Notes under the pieces: model-generated | What the model was told of the DNA's origin: nothing | What the model saw: the letters and a program-made list of their open reading frames with translations, nothing else | Database searches by the model: none | NCBI GenBank assembly: GCA_016744295.1 | Contig: JADGEQ010000029.1 | Coordinates: forward strand, 27,929-91,928 | Source of the DNA: Desulfobacteraceae bacterium | Lineage (GTDB): Bacteria > Desulfobacterota > Desulfobacteria > Desulfobacterales > Desulfobacteraceae | Length of the DNA: 64,000 nucleotides | Reading direction: 5' to 3' | Program-made: the position numbers and the translations under genes | Shown here: positions 38,722 to 48,207 of the stretch, piece by piece | Position numbering within the stretch: the stretch's first letter is position 1 | Layout: each line of letters starts with the position of its first letter

Positions 38722-38915
38722 TGATATATTATCCTTTAAAAAATAATCATTTACAGGCATCTATCCCACATGGAAGAGGTGGAATCAAGTTATAATGCAA
38801 GGCTCAGATTTTCCTTGACACACCCCGAATGAAATGTGTATTTTTTAGAAACGTTCCATAAATTCTATCTGGTCACCTCAATTATTTCTTAATATAACGA
38901 TGAAACAGGGACCCC

Positions 38916-40001
38916 ATGCAGATAAACTCTGAAAACCATCCGCTTAGGAAAGCACATATTCTGATTGTGGATGATGATCCCACCATCTTAAGTCTGTTTA
39001 AACGGGCAATGAAAGTTGCCAGCCACAATTGTACCGTTGCCCATAGCGGAAAATCAGCTCTTTTTATGCTTTCCCACACCGCCTTTGACCTGGTTATCAC
39101 AGATATCAATATGCCGGAAATGAACGGAATTGAACTTGCCCAAAAGGTCCTCACTCATTTTTCAGCAGATGTCATTGTTATGACGGGCCAGGCAAAGGGG
39201 TACCAATATGATGAAATTATCAGTATCGGGGCCAGTGATTTTGTTGAAAAACCCTTTTCAATTCAGGAGATCATTTTGAGAATCCGCCGGGTCCTAAGGG
39301 AACGCCGCCTGAAGGAAGAGACGAAAAACGCCCATGAGGAACTCAAGGAGGCCTATGTGGATTCCATACACCGGTTGGTCATGGCCTCGGAATTCAAGGA
39401 TGAAGATACAGGGGACCACATCATCCGGATCGGGGATTATTCCTCCCTGATCAGCAGAAAACTCAACCAGTCCGACCAATTTGTCGAAAACATCAATTAT
39501 GCCTCTCCCATGCACGATATCGGAAAAATAGGCATTCCGGATATGATCCTGCTGAAACCGGGAAAACTGACCGAAAAAGAATTTAACATTGTGAAGGGTC
39601 ACACCCTTATCGGCGCAAAACTATTGTCCCAATCAAAATCCAGAATACTTCAACTGGCCATGGAGATTGCCCTGAGCCACCATGAAAAGTTTAACGGAAA
39701 GGGATATCCAAACGGGCTCTCAGGAGAAAGAATCCCCCTTGCCGGAAGAATTGTGGCAATTGCAGACACATTTGACGCATTGATATCCAAACGGCCCTAT
39801 AAAGACCCCTATCCTCCTGAAATGGTGTATGATATCATTAAAAGAGAAAAAGGCGCCCACTTTGATCCTGATATCACCGATATTCTCCTGGATAATTTTG
39901 AAACCTTTGTTGACATCAGGAATGAATCAGAAACTCTGCCCGTGGTAGGTCTTGAAAATTTCAAACTTAGCGAAAGAGATCAAATATGTATCCAAACATG
40001 A
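38916..40001 (+). CDS. Response regulator with HD-GYP domain
   Basis: ILIVDDDPTI...LVITDINMPEMNG...VEKPF; MHDIGKIGIPDMILLKPGKL; HHEKFNGKGYPNGLSG. Confidence 0.94.
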   Translation: MQINSENHPLRKAHILIVDDDPTILSLFKRAMKVASHNCTVAHSGKSALFMLSHTAFDLVITDINMPEMNGIELAQKVLTHFSADVIVMTGQAKGYQYDEIISIGASDFVEKPFSIQEIILRIRRVLRERRLKEETKNAHEELKEAYVDSIHRLVMASEFKDEDTGDHIIRIGDYSSLISRKLNQSDQFVENINYASPMHDIGKIGIPDMILLKPGKLTEKEFNIVKGHTLIGAKLLSQSKSRILQLAMEIALSHHEKFNGKGYPNGLSGERIPLAGRIVAIADTFDALISKRPYKDPYPPEMVYDIIKREKGAHFDPDITDILLDNFETFVDIRNESETLPVVGLENFKLSERDQICIQT

Positions 40002-40013
40002 GAGGGAGATCCC

Positions 40014-40394
40014 ATGCCCCAGCAAATACTGGTGATTGACGACGAAAAATCCATTCGATCCCTACTCAGACAATTGTTTGAAAGACAAGGCTACAAGGTT
40101 CTGGTGGCTGCCAATGGTGATGAAGGTATCCAAACCTTTAATGAGAATTCCGTGGACCTTGTGATCATGGACCTGATCATGCCTGAAAAAGACGGAATTG
40201 AAACCATCCGGGAACTCAGGAGCCTTGATCCGGACATAAAAATAATCGCTATTTCAGGTGGAGGTATTCTCAAGCCGGACCTTTATTTGAAACTGGCCAG
40301 AAAATTCGGTGCCCTCTATTCATTCCAAAAACCGATCGAAAATGATAAAATACTGACCTTTGTGGAAAATTTATTCGGCCAATCCCCGGCCTAA
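40014..40394 (+). CDS. Single-domain response regulator
   Basis: ILVIDDEKSIRSLLRQLFERQGYKV...LVIMDLIMPEKDG...FQKPI. Confidence 0.93.
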   Translation: MPQQILVIDDEKSIRSLLRQLFERQGYKVLVAANGDEGIQTFNENSVDLVIMDLIMPEKDGIETIRELRSLDPDIKIIAISGGGILKPDLYLKLARKFGALYSFQKPIENDKILTFVENLFGQSPA

Positions 40395-40515
40395 TATTAA
40401 ATACTGGACCCCAGGCATGAACCGCCCTAAGCAACCTCCCCTATTTTTTCGTTTGACAATTAAGAAGGAAACCTTAATGTTTGGTCATATTTTTATTTAA
40501 TTTAAGGAGATAAAT

Positions 40516-41046
40516 ATGGCAGACTTAACAGCTATAATGGAAACAAGCAAAGGACCGATCCGCATCAAACTTTTTGCAGATCTTACCCCTTTTACCTGTG
40601 GGAATTTTGTAAACCTTGCCAAAAGGGAATATTATAATGGTCTTAAATTCCACCGTGTCATCCCGGATTTTATGATCCAGGGCGGATGCCCTTACGGAAC
40701 CGGCATGGGCGGCCCCGGATATGAATTTGAAGATGAATTCAAAAAAGATCTGAAACATGAAAAAGCAGGAATTCTTTCCATGGCCAATGCAGGTCCCGGC
40801 ACAAACGGCAGCCAGTTTTTCATCACCCATGGCCCCACCCCCCACCTTGACGGTATGCACACGGTATTTGGTGCGGTCGAAACAGATGAAGACCAGAAAA
40901 TTGTGGACAGCATTGCCCAGGGAGACATTATTGAAAAGATCACCATCCAGGGAAATATCGGCGCACTTTTAAAAAAGGTAAAACCCAAAGTGGATGAATG
41001 GAATAAAACATTGAGCAAATCCTTTCCAAAGCTTCCCAAAGCATAA
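40516..41046 (+). CDS. Cyclophilin-type peptidyl-prolyl cis-trans isomerase
   Basis: [74 protein letters not shown]. Confidence 0.96.
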   Translation: MADLTAIMETSKGPIRIKLFADLTPFTCGNFVNLAKREYYNGLKFHRVIPDFMIQGGCPYGTGMGGPGYEFEDEFKKDLKHEKAGILSMANAGPGTNGSQFFITHGPTPHLDGMHTVFGAVETDEDQKIVDSIAQGDIIEKITIQGNIGALLKKVKPKVDEWNKTLSKSFPKLPKA

Positions 41047-41079
41047 CCAAACCAGCGGGAAGAGCAAAACGCCTTAATA

Positions 41080-41117
41080 AAAAAGGCTGGATTGAGATTC
41101 AATCCAGCCTTTTTTTA
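41080..41117. terminator. Bidirectional rho-independent terminator
   Basis: aaaaaggctggatt gagattc aatccagccttttttt. Confidence 0.9.
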
Positions 41118-41135
41118 TTCCTTTGGAATCCTAGG

Positions 41136-41531
41136 TTAGGACAATTTAAGATACAGCGGAATCACGTGGAGTGTGGCGCTGTTTTCTTCGGTCTCTCCCA
41201 AGCGCCAGCTGGCCACAGTAAGGCCAAATTCTTCAATTTTCCGAACCATGCCTTTGATATCAATCAGGGGGTGCCGCTGGAAAACAGTGGGAAGCCCATA
41301 GGTCAGATTGCATACCAGACATTTGCCCGGCCGCTGGATCAGATTAAAAGCAAGCACAATCCTGTCTGATGAAGCAGAGAGACACTCCAACCGGATATCA
41401 TAGGCACCCTCTGATGCATCCCCGAATAGGGCCTCAAAAAACTGATCACTTTTTTCCGGGGGCAATAGGCTGTCCAAAAAATCCTGGGTAACTATTTTTT
41501 CTAAACCGCTCTGATTCATTATAATCACCAA
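41136..41531 (-). CDS. Conserved protein of unknown function
   Basis: 131-aa ORF, DQFFEALFGDASEGAYDIRLECL...RPGKCLVCNLTYGLPTVFQRHPLI; convergent with the PPIase gene across the shared terminator. Confidence 0.65.
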   Translation of the reverse strand: MVIIMNQSGLEKIVTQDFLDSLLPPEKSDQFFEALFGDASEGAYDIRLECLSASSDRIVLAFNLIQRPGKCLVCNLTYGLPTVFQRHPLIDIKGMVRKIEEFGLTVASWRLGETEENSATLHVIPLYLKLS

Positions 41532-41713
41532 TCCTTTATCAACTTAAGTGTCAAACCATAAACTTCACTTTTATTAGACCTGGTTTATAAAATCAAGGGT
41601 TAAAAAAACAGAAGGACGGATACTCGACTCTATCCGGCAATTACAGCAAGCTTATTCATACCCTCACACCGATTTCGGATCCTATAAAGCTGTGAACTGG
41701 AGTCCAGTAGCTA

Positions 41714-41800
41714 CTCAAACAACACGGTTTTCTTAACGCTCCACTGCATTAAGAACCTGTACGCAATTGCAATCAATGATACACCCACAATCCCCCCTCT
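41714..41800. repeat. Partial copy of the inverted-repeat element that flanks the intron at 61.5-63.7 kb
   Basis: cactgcattaagaacctgtacgcaattgcaatcaatgatacaccc versus cactgcattaagaacctgtacaaaattgcaatcaacgattcaccc at 63680-63724; both also have ctcaaacaa about 20-30 nt upstream. Confidence 0.75.
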
Positions 41801-42250
41801 AACAAACTCAGACAGGATCTCCACAGCCAAAGCTATTCACTTTTTTGGAAATAATTTGGAACTCTTGCCGGGCTGAAATTTAATGAATGTTACCTCAAGT
41901 CTCCAATAAAATTTACCGGGAAAATGATTCATTTAAAAATGCCTTGTCCCATATGGATGAATTTCACTTTAAAAATTTGGTTTATCCCAGATGTTGTGGC
42001 TTGAAGATTTTCTTTAAAGCGACACATACACGTTAAAAGACTCACCTTGACTCAAAGGTAGATCACCACAAGCACTTCTTTTTCCAGTTCTGCCTGTTTT
42101 GAATTCATGAAAAGCGACCATGTATAGCATCTATAGTCACGACTAAACTGAAATTAATTATTTTTGAAATATAGGACTTTTTAATGTATTCTATTCTTTA
42201 AGAAATTTCACAAATACAATTTAAATTATATTTAAGGCGAATGAAGGAAA

Positions 42251-44170
42251 TTGAATTTGACGATAACAAATCAAAGCTTCAAAGAACGATATGCGTTTAT
42301 TGCTTGGGTGATCCTCTTGGTTTTATCAATCATAGCAGCTATTCTGTTGGGTGAATGGACTGAAAATAAACGTTTTCTGGAAAACCAGCGTCAATCTGTA
42401 GTTAAACAACTCAGTGCGATTCGAGCAAGATTAGAAGGTGAGCTAAATATGGAGTTGTTATTGGCTCAAAGTATCATTGTCGATGTGGAAACAAATACAG
42501 ACATTACAGAAGATAGATTCTTTAAAATCGCTCAGCACTTTATGAAAACATCGAAGCATATAAAAAACATCGGGCTCGCCAAAGGAACCGTATTGACATA
42601 TGTCTACCCCAAAAAAGGAAACGAGAAAGCAATAGGGTTTGATTACAAAAAAAATGCGCAACAATGGCCAGTAGTCCAGCGAGTCATTCAAGGACGTAAG
42701 ACCATTGTGGCAGGACCCCTTAATCTTGTGCAGGGTGGAGTGGGAATTATTGGTCGAACCCCTATATTTATTGGCAATGACGGTTCTGAAAATCACAGAG
42801 GAGAGTATTTGGGTATATTGTCAATTGTTATTAACCTGCCGAGTTTGCTCGAAGCGGCCGGGTTGGGTAAAAAGGACTCGCTACTAAATATATCAATAAG
42901 AGGAAAGGACAGTTTGGGCGCGAAGGGTGAATATTTTTACGGCTCCAAAGAGCTTTTTGAAAACAATCCCGTCCTGATGGGGGTCACCCTGCCTGGAGGT
43001 TCTTGGCTGATGGCGGCACTTCCTGTGAACGGATGGAAAATAAAATCTCCGCGTATTAAATACTATCGCATAGCGACGATGGCAGTAGGTTTGGTAATTT
43101 TATCCCTATTATTTATCCAGCATCGTGAAGTGAATAGGCGAAAAGCTGCAGAAAAAACTATGGTCGAAAAAGAAAAATTTATAGGGTCATTACTCCACGC
43201 AATCCCTGTTCCTGTTTTTTATAAAGATAGAGCAGGTATCTACCAAGGATTTAATGATGCTTATGAAGCTTTTTTTGGAAAAAGTAAAAATCAATTGATT
43301 GGAAAAAGCGTATTCGACATTAGTCCAAAAGAGCTTGCACAGATTTACCATGCTAAGGATACTGAACTTTTTGATTCGGGGGGAATCCAGCATTACGAGT
43401 CAAAGGTAAAAAATTCTAGACACGAAATACGGGATGTGGTTTTTGATAAATCAGTTTACACAGACGACAAAGGCAACGTTATTGGCTTGATTGGAACGAT
43501 ATTAGATATCACCACACGTAAACGAATGGAAGATGCCTTGAAGCAAAGTGAAGAACGGTTTAGAGAAATGGCCGATCTTCTGCCCGGGGCGATTGTTGAG
43601 ACAGATGCCGATTTAAGAGTCACCTATGTGAACCGACAAGGATTGAAACTATTCAATTATAGTGAGGAAAATGTGTTAACAGGCATGAATGCTCTGGATT
43701 TCATTCATCCCGATGACAGAGGGAAGGCCCGGAAAAGAGTCGCAGATCGGTTAGCAAAAAAAACTATCACAGCAACAGAATATAGAGTGCTAAAAAAATG
43801 CAATGAAGACTGCTGGGTATTTTCCAACGCTTCTCCAATTTATAAAATAGATCAAATTATTGGTTTTCGAATAGTCTTAACCGACATCACTGTGCGCAAG
43901 CAAATAGAAAAAGAACGTGAAAAGTTAATTGATGAATTACAGAGTGCTTTAGCAGAAATAAAGACGTTAAAGGGGATTGTTCCAATTTGCTCAAATTGTA
44001 AAAAAATCCGAGATGATGCAGGGTATTGGAATATCTTGGAATCGTATATTCAAAAACATTCCGATGCATCATTTAGTCATGGTATATGCCCTGAATGTTC
44101 CGACGAATTATATGGCAAAGAGGATTGGTATATTAAGATGAATCAAAACAAAGGGAAAAAGGATGAATAA
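42251..44170 (+). CDS. CHASE-PAS-PAS membrane sensor with C-terminal Cys-rich motif, no kinase or GGDEF output
   Basis: TM plus CHASE-like extracellular domain, TM, PAS (LLHAIPVPVFYKDRAGIYQGFNDAYEAFFG), PAS (LLPGAIVETDADLRVTYVNRQGLKLF), then LKGIVPICSNCKKIRDDAGYWNILESYIQKHSDASFSHGICPECSDELY. Likely TTG start. Confidence 0.82.
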   Translation: MNLTITNQSFKERYAFIAWVILLVLSIIAAILLGEWTENKRFLENQRQSVVKQLSAIRARLEGELNMELLLAQSIIVDVETNTDITEDRFFKIAQHFMKTSKHIKNIGLAKGTVLTYVYPKKGNEKAIGFDYKKNAQQWPVVQRVIQGRKTIVAGPLNLVQGGVGIIGRTPIFIGNDGSENHRGEYLGILSIVINLPSLLEAAGLGKKDSLLNISIRGKDSLGAKGEYFYGSKELFENNPVLMGVTLPGGSWLMAALPVNGWKIKSPRIKYYRIATMAVGLVILSLLFIQHREVNRRKAAEKTMVEKEKFIGSLLHAIPVPVFYKDRAGIYQGFNDAYEAFFGKSKNQLIGKSVFDISPKELAQIYHAKDTELFDSGGIQHYESKVKNSRHEIRDVVFDKSVYTDDKGNVIGLIGTILDITTRKRMEDALKQSEERFREMADLLPGAIVETDADLRVTYVNRQGLKLFNYSEENVLTGMNALDFIHPDDRGKARKRVADRLAKKTITATEYRVLKKCNEDCWVFSNASPIYKIDQIIGFRIVLTDITVRKQIEKEREKLIDELQSALAEIKTLKGIVPICSNCKKIRDDAGYWNILESYIQKHSDASFSHGICPECSDELYGKEDWYIKMNQNKGKKDE

Positions 44171-44553
44171 GTTGTTTGCTTAAAAAGCTTTTTAAAGTAA
44201 TCTTTGCCAAATAGAAAACGATTATAATGTCTATAATCAAACACTGACACTTCCTGTATAAATGGCGACTGATTATTTTTCCAGAATAGAACCCATTCAA
44301 ATATATGAACCTGGACATTATCAGGGGCAATTTTTCCAACTGTTTGAGGGAGCGAAGCGAGTGAGTTTTGCTGTTCAAATGAAGTGAGGATAGCGATTGT
44401 AAAAGGATCAAAGCCAGCGATTACAAGGTGATCAGACCGGAGCGGGTTAACCTGTCTAATTGAATATTTATCATACATTCGCTTATTATTAAATGAAACC
44501 GTTCTGGTTGATACAACCTGTTTATTTTTCTAATTTTATGATACCCATTTCCC

Positions 44554-45264
44554 ATGAAACCACGATTGTCCATCATCATTCCTGTTTACAGGGAAGCAGC
44601 TTTTTTATCCGCCACTCTTCAATCTATTTTGGATCTAACAATTCCCATTCCCTTTGAAATTATTGTATCTGATGGGGATTTGGCTCAGTCAACCCTGGCC
44701 CACCTTAGGTCGGATACCAGCATCGATAGCAGTCAACCTATCAAAGGGATCACTTCTCCTAAAGGCAGGGGGGCCCAATTGAATAGGGGGGCCAACGCGG
44801 CTGCCGGAGAATTATTCCTTTTCCTCCATGCCGATACCCGGTTGGATCAAAGGGGGCTGGACCTGATGATAAACGCATGGCAAAATCATGTGGACTCTCT
44901 TTTTTGCGGCGCCTTTGATCTTCATATTGATTCTGAAAAAAAAATTTTCCGAATGATTGAACGAGTTGCTTCGGCCCGATCAAGACTTACAAAAATTCCC
45001 TATGGAGACCAGGGTATTTTTATGTCACGACACTTGTTTGAAAAAATCCACGGATTTCCAGATGTTCCCATCATGGAAGATGTGGGGATGATGTCAAAGG
45101 TAAAAAAAGAAGCGGTTAAACCAATTTTTATTGCCCATCCCATTTCCACATCTGCCCGGAGGTGGAAAGACCAGGGTATTGTATTCACAAGTTTGAGAAA
45201 CTGGATACTAATTTGTCTGTATATCCTTGGTATTCCCCCGCGAGTGCTGACAAAATTTTATTAG
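44554..45264 (+). CDS. Family 2 glycosyltransferase (TIGR04283 type)
   Basis: RLSIIIPVYREAAFLSATLQSIL...EIIVSDGD...GITSPKGRGAQLNRGANAAAGELFLFLHADTRL; DQGIFMSR. Confidence 0.87.
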   Translation: MKPRLSIIIPVYREAAFLSATLQSILDLTIPIPFEIIVSDGDLAQSTLAHLRSDTSIDSSQPIKGITSPKGRGAQLNRGANAAAGELFLFLHADTRLDQRGLDLMINAWQNHVDSLFCGAFDLHIDSEKKIFRMIERVASARSRLTKIPYGDQGIFMSRHLFEKIHGFPDVPIMEDVGMMSKVKKEAVKPIFIAHPISTSARRWKDQGIVFTSLRNWILICLYILGIPPRVLTKFY

Positions 45265-45292
45265 ATTCGGTTGGATATAAATGAAACCGACA

Positions 45293-45946
45293 TCAACCCT
45301 CAAAATTATTCTCTTGAAAAACCTTAAGATCTTCCAGGGTGTCAATATCCCGGAGGACAGGCAAAATACCAGTGGACAGGCCGGCTGCTTTGCATTTTTC
45401 AATGGTGGCTGAAAACACCCCCTCCGTTCCCCAGTCAATTTGCCGGAAAAGCTCGGAACAATACCCATCCCTTTGAAATCCGATGAGCCAATACCCCCCG
45501 TCAAGGCTGGGACCAATGACCACATCCTTTTTGCTGAGCAGATCCAGGGCAGACAAAAGATGGTGAGCACTGATATCCGGGATATCAGTGCCAATCAGAA
45601 TGGCTTTTTGGACCCCCTGGGAAAACACCCGGGACAGGGCATTGTCCATGCGACCTCCCAAATCCTCTCCTGCCTGGTGCATATAGGTATGATTCTGCCC
45701 CAGCCATTCTTCCACCATCGCTTGGCCTTTGGCCGGGAAAAAACATATCCTATGATCCACACCTGATTTTTCAACAGCCAGAAGGGCTTTTCGAACAAAG
45801 TTTTTATACAGGGCAAGGGCTTTTTCATCCCCTATATCTCTGGCAAGACGGGTCTTTACCCGGCCTTTTTCAGGGGCCCTTAAAAAAACAAGAATTGTTT
45901 CGCTATTTTTTTGATCCAACAGGATAGTCCATTCCTTTCCAGGCAT
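45293..45946 (-). CDS. TIGR04282-type (CofC/ArsG-like) glycosyltransferase
   Basis: ILVFLRAPEKGRVKTRLARDIGDEKALALYKNFVRKAL; AILIGTDIPDISAHHLLSALDLL; VVIGPSLDGGYWLIGF. Start approximate. Confidence 0.85.
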   Translation of the reverse strand: MPGKEWTILLDQKNSETILVFLRAPEKGRVKTRLARDIGDEKALALYKNFVRKALLAVEKSGVDHRICFFPAKGQAMVEEWLGQNHTYMHQAGEDLGGRMDNALSRVFSQGVQKAILIGTDIPDISAHHLLSALDLLSKKDVVIGPSLDGGYWLIGFQRDGYCSELFRQIDWGTEGVFSATIEKCKAAGLSTGILPVLRDIDTLEDLKVFQENNFEG

Positions 45947-46190
45947 AAATGCCGCCGGAAAACCGATACACATTTTTATATCCCAGTTTCTTGGCCCACA
46001 ACGCCCCGTTGTGGCTCCGGGTACACTTGACAACACCGCAGTATATCACAATCCGTCTCTCCTTGTCAGCCCCGAGGAGCGCTTCAAACTCTTGTTGGGT
46101 TTTCTGGTCGGTCTGACCCGTATCCCTGGTGTCCATTTCCAGAATGGGAAACAAAAACTGAACAGCACCAAGTACCAGCAAAAAGGCCAA
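45903..46190 (-). CDS. Rhodanese-like domain protein
   Basis: EFEALLGADKERRIVIYCGVVKCTRSHNGALWAKKLGYKNVYRFSGGIYAWKGMDYP; active-site C in IVIYCGVVKC. Confidence 0.82.
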   Translation of the reverse strand: MAFLLVLGAVQFLFPILEMDTRDTGQTDQKTQQEFEALLGADKERRIVIYCGVVKCTRSHNGALWAKKLGYKNVYRFSGGIYAWKGMDYPVGSKK

Positions 46191-46241
46191 TAACGATGCC
46201 CATTGGGGCTCGATTTCATGTTCTTCTCTCCTTAAATTGAT

Positions 46242-46511
46242 TTACTTTCGCTTGGATTCATTGGGAAAAACAGGAACGGGACAATGCCCGGTTTTATGCC
46301 GCCACAGGTAAAGATAGCCTGTAACCGCCAGCACAATCATAAAGGCTGCCGACAATGAAAAGCTGTTCGGGGTAATCACAAAGGCCTGGATGATCTTTGA
46401 AAAAAAGAACAAATCCATACACTTTGCAAGGCCGGAATAAATAAAAACCAGCCCCAGACACACCCTTAACACCATGTAAATAGGGGATAAAAACATAAAC
46501 CGCATCATCAT
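46242..46511 (-). CDS. Short MauE/DoxX-like membrane protein
   Basis: YMVLRVCLGLVFIYSGLAKCMDLFFFSKIIQAFVI then about 2 TM segments. Shorter than typical family members. Confidence 0.55.
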   Translation of the reverse strand: MMMRFMFLSPIYMVLRVCLGLVFIYSGLAKCMDLFFFSKIIQAFVITPNSFSLSAAFMIVLAVTGYLYLWRHKTGHCPVPVFPNESKRK

Positions 46512-46860
46512 TCCTTTTCCCGCTTATTTCCGCAATTGTACCCGCTAAAAACAGCAGATAATTTGGAAAGACATACTAGAAAAAAAACAGAAAACAGGCA
46601 AGTTGATAATACGGATAGATCCAAGGAATAAAGATAGATTATTCCTATATCTACCTTTTGCAAAACCAATAATTTGAATCACTCTCCTATTTATGATAAC
46701 AATAGAAATTATTTTTTGTGTTTTATAATATCTGCCTTGGGGTTGATATTAACTAAAGATTTGCTAAAATGATCTGTCTTTTAAAAAACAAGATTTCAAA
46801 CAAGCAATTGCCTGATTCAATTTTAGTTTTAACACTAATTTATTATATGGAATTTAATTG

Positions 46861-48207
46861 ATGGAAAAAATCAAGATTTCCAAAGGGTTTACCCCAAAAC
46901 TTGCCGGAATGCCGGACACGAGCCTCATAAAATTACCCCCACCCCATACCATCGGACTGTCGGCCATGGATATTCCCCATATCCGTCCCAAACTACTGGT
47001 AAAGGAAAACGACAGGGTAAAAACCGGAACGCCTTTGTTCTGCGACAAACGGGATATTTCCATTCAATATGTATCTCCGGGCACAGGATCAATCAAAAAA
47101 ATCCGATTTGGAGAACGCAGAAAATTGCAGGAAATAGTCATTGCCCTGGACAAATCGGATAAATCAGCCAAATCAGAAGCCTTTATCCAATTTGATCCTG
47201 TCTCACGATCAACGCTTAAAAGCCTTTCCAAACAAGAGTTGATCCTCCAACTCAAACAGGGGGGACTATGGCAGTGCCTGCGCCAGTTTCCGGCAAAGGA
47301 TACTGCGGACAGCAGCCATATCCCGGCCATGATCATTGTCTCTCTGAACGGCAATGATATTTTTTCTCCCCACCCGGGCATTTTGATTGGACGGGAAAAA
47401 GCCGCCTTTGAATTTGGTCTGGAGATGCTAAAACTATTCTCCAATCGGATTGTTGTAACAGCCCGGCAAAGCAGTCTGCCTGAACTCGAATCTGTCAAAG
47501 CCCATATCACCCACCAGGTCACAGATACCTACCCGGCCTGGGATCCGGGAGTAGTGCTTTTTCACTTGAAAAAATCCATGGAAGAAAATACAGCCTGGTG
47601 TATCACTGCAGAACACCTGGTCATGATGGGTAAATTTTTGCTCACGGGCCGATACCCCATTGAAAAAATAGTAACCATCACAAAAAAAGGGGATAAAAAA
47701 CCCCATATCCTGACCCGGCAGGGAGCCCCCATTAAAACCATAGCCGGCAGTTTTCACCGGGAGGGAATGATCACCACGGGCCGGTTCAATGGCAGGATTG
47801 CCGATATAGAAGACCATTTGGGTCTCTTTGAAAACACCCTGAACATCATTGATAACGCCGGAGAAGAGGAATTATTCGGATTCATCAAACCCGGCACTGA
47901 CAAAACAAGCGTTTCAAGGGCCTTTCTGTCCTGTCTTTCCAACAGCCCCAAACAAGAGGACTGCACCCTCCACGGAGAGGAAAGGGCCTGTATTAATTGC
48001 AGCTATTGTGAAAACATCTGCCCCAATGATCTGATGCCCAATTTCATCATGAAGGCCCTGCACAGCGATGAGATAGAAAACGCTCTGGAATACGGGTTGC
48101 TGGACTGCTGTCGCTGCGGGCTATGCTCCTATACCTGTCCCTCCAAAATAGAACTGGCAAAAATTTTATCCCATGGAATGGATTCCCATTATAAGGACAA
48201 AGCATGA
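46861..48207 (+). CDS. nqrA: Na+-translocating NADH:quinone reductase subunit A, with intact C-terminal Fe-S motifs
   Basis: MEKIKISKGFTPKLAGMPDTSLIKLPPPHTIGLSAMDIPHIRPKLLVKENDRVKTGTPLF; first gene of an nqrABCDEF-order cluster. Confidence 0.85.
   Translation: MEKIKISKGFTPKLAGMPDTSLIKLPPPHTIGLSAMDIPHIRPKLLVKENDRVKTGTPLFCDKRDISIQYVSPGTGSIKKIRFGERRKLQEIVIALDKSDKSAKSEAFIQFDPVSRSTLKSLSKQELILQLKQGGLWQCLRQFPAKDTADSSHIPAMIIVSLNGNDIFSPHPGILIGREKAAFEFGLEMLKLFSNRIVVTARQSSLPELESVKAHITHQVTDTYPAWDPGVVLFHLKKSMEENTAWCITAEHLVMMGKFLLTGRYPIEKIVTITKKGDKKPHILTRQGAPIKTIAGSFHREGMITTGRFNGRIADIEDHLGLFENTLNIIDNAGEEELFGFIKPGTDKTSVSRAFLSCLSNSPKQEDCTLHGEERACINCSYCENICPNDLMPNFIMKALHSDEIENALEYGLLDCCRCGLCSYTCPSKIELAKILSHGMDSHYKDKA

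Noticed and set aside
44143-44478. 111-aa minus-strand ORF MYDKYSIRQVNPLRSDHLV...
   Set aside because: No recognisable domain, overlaps the 3' end of the CHASE-PAS gene and spans the repeat motif; may be chance or a relic.
46540-46860. Possible riboswitch or leader upstream of nqrA
   Set aside because: AT-rich with only weak dyads; no consensus I can name.
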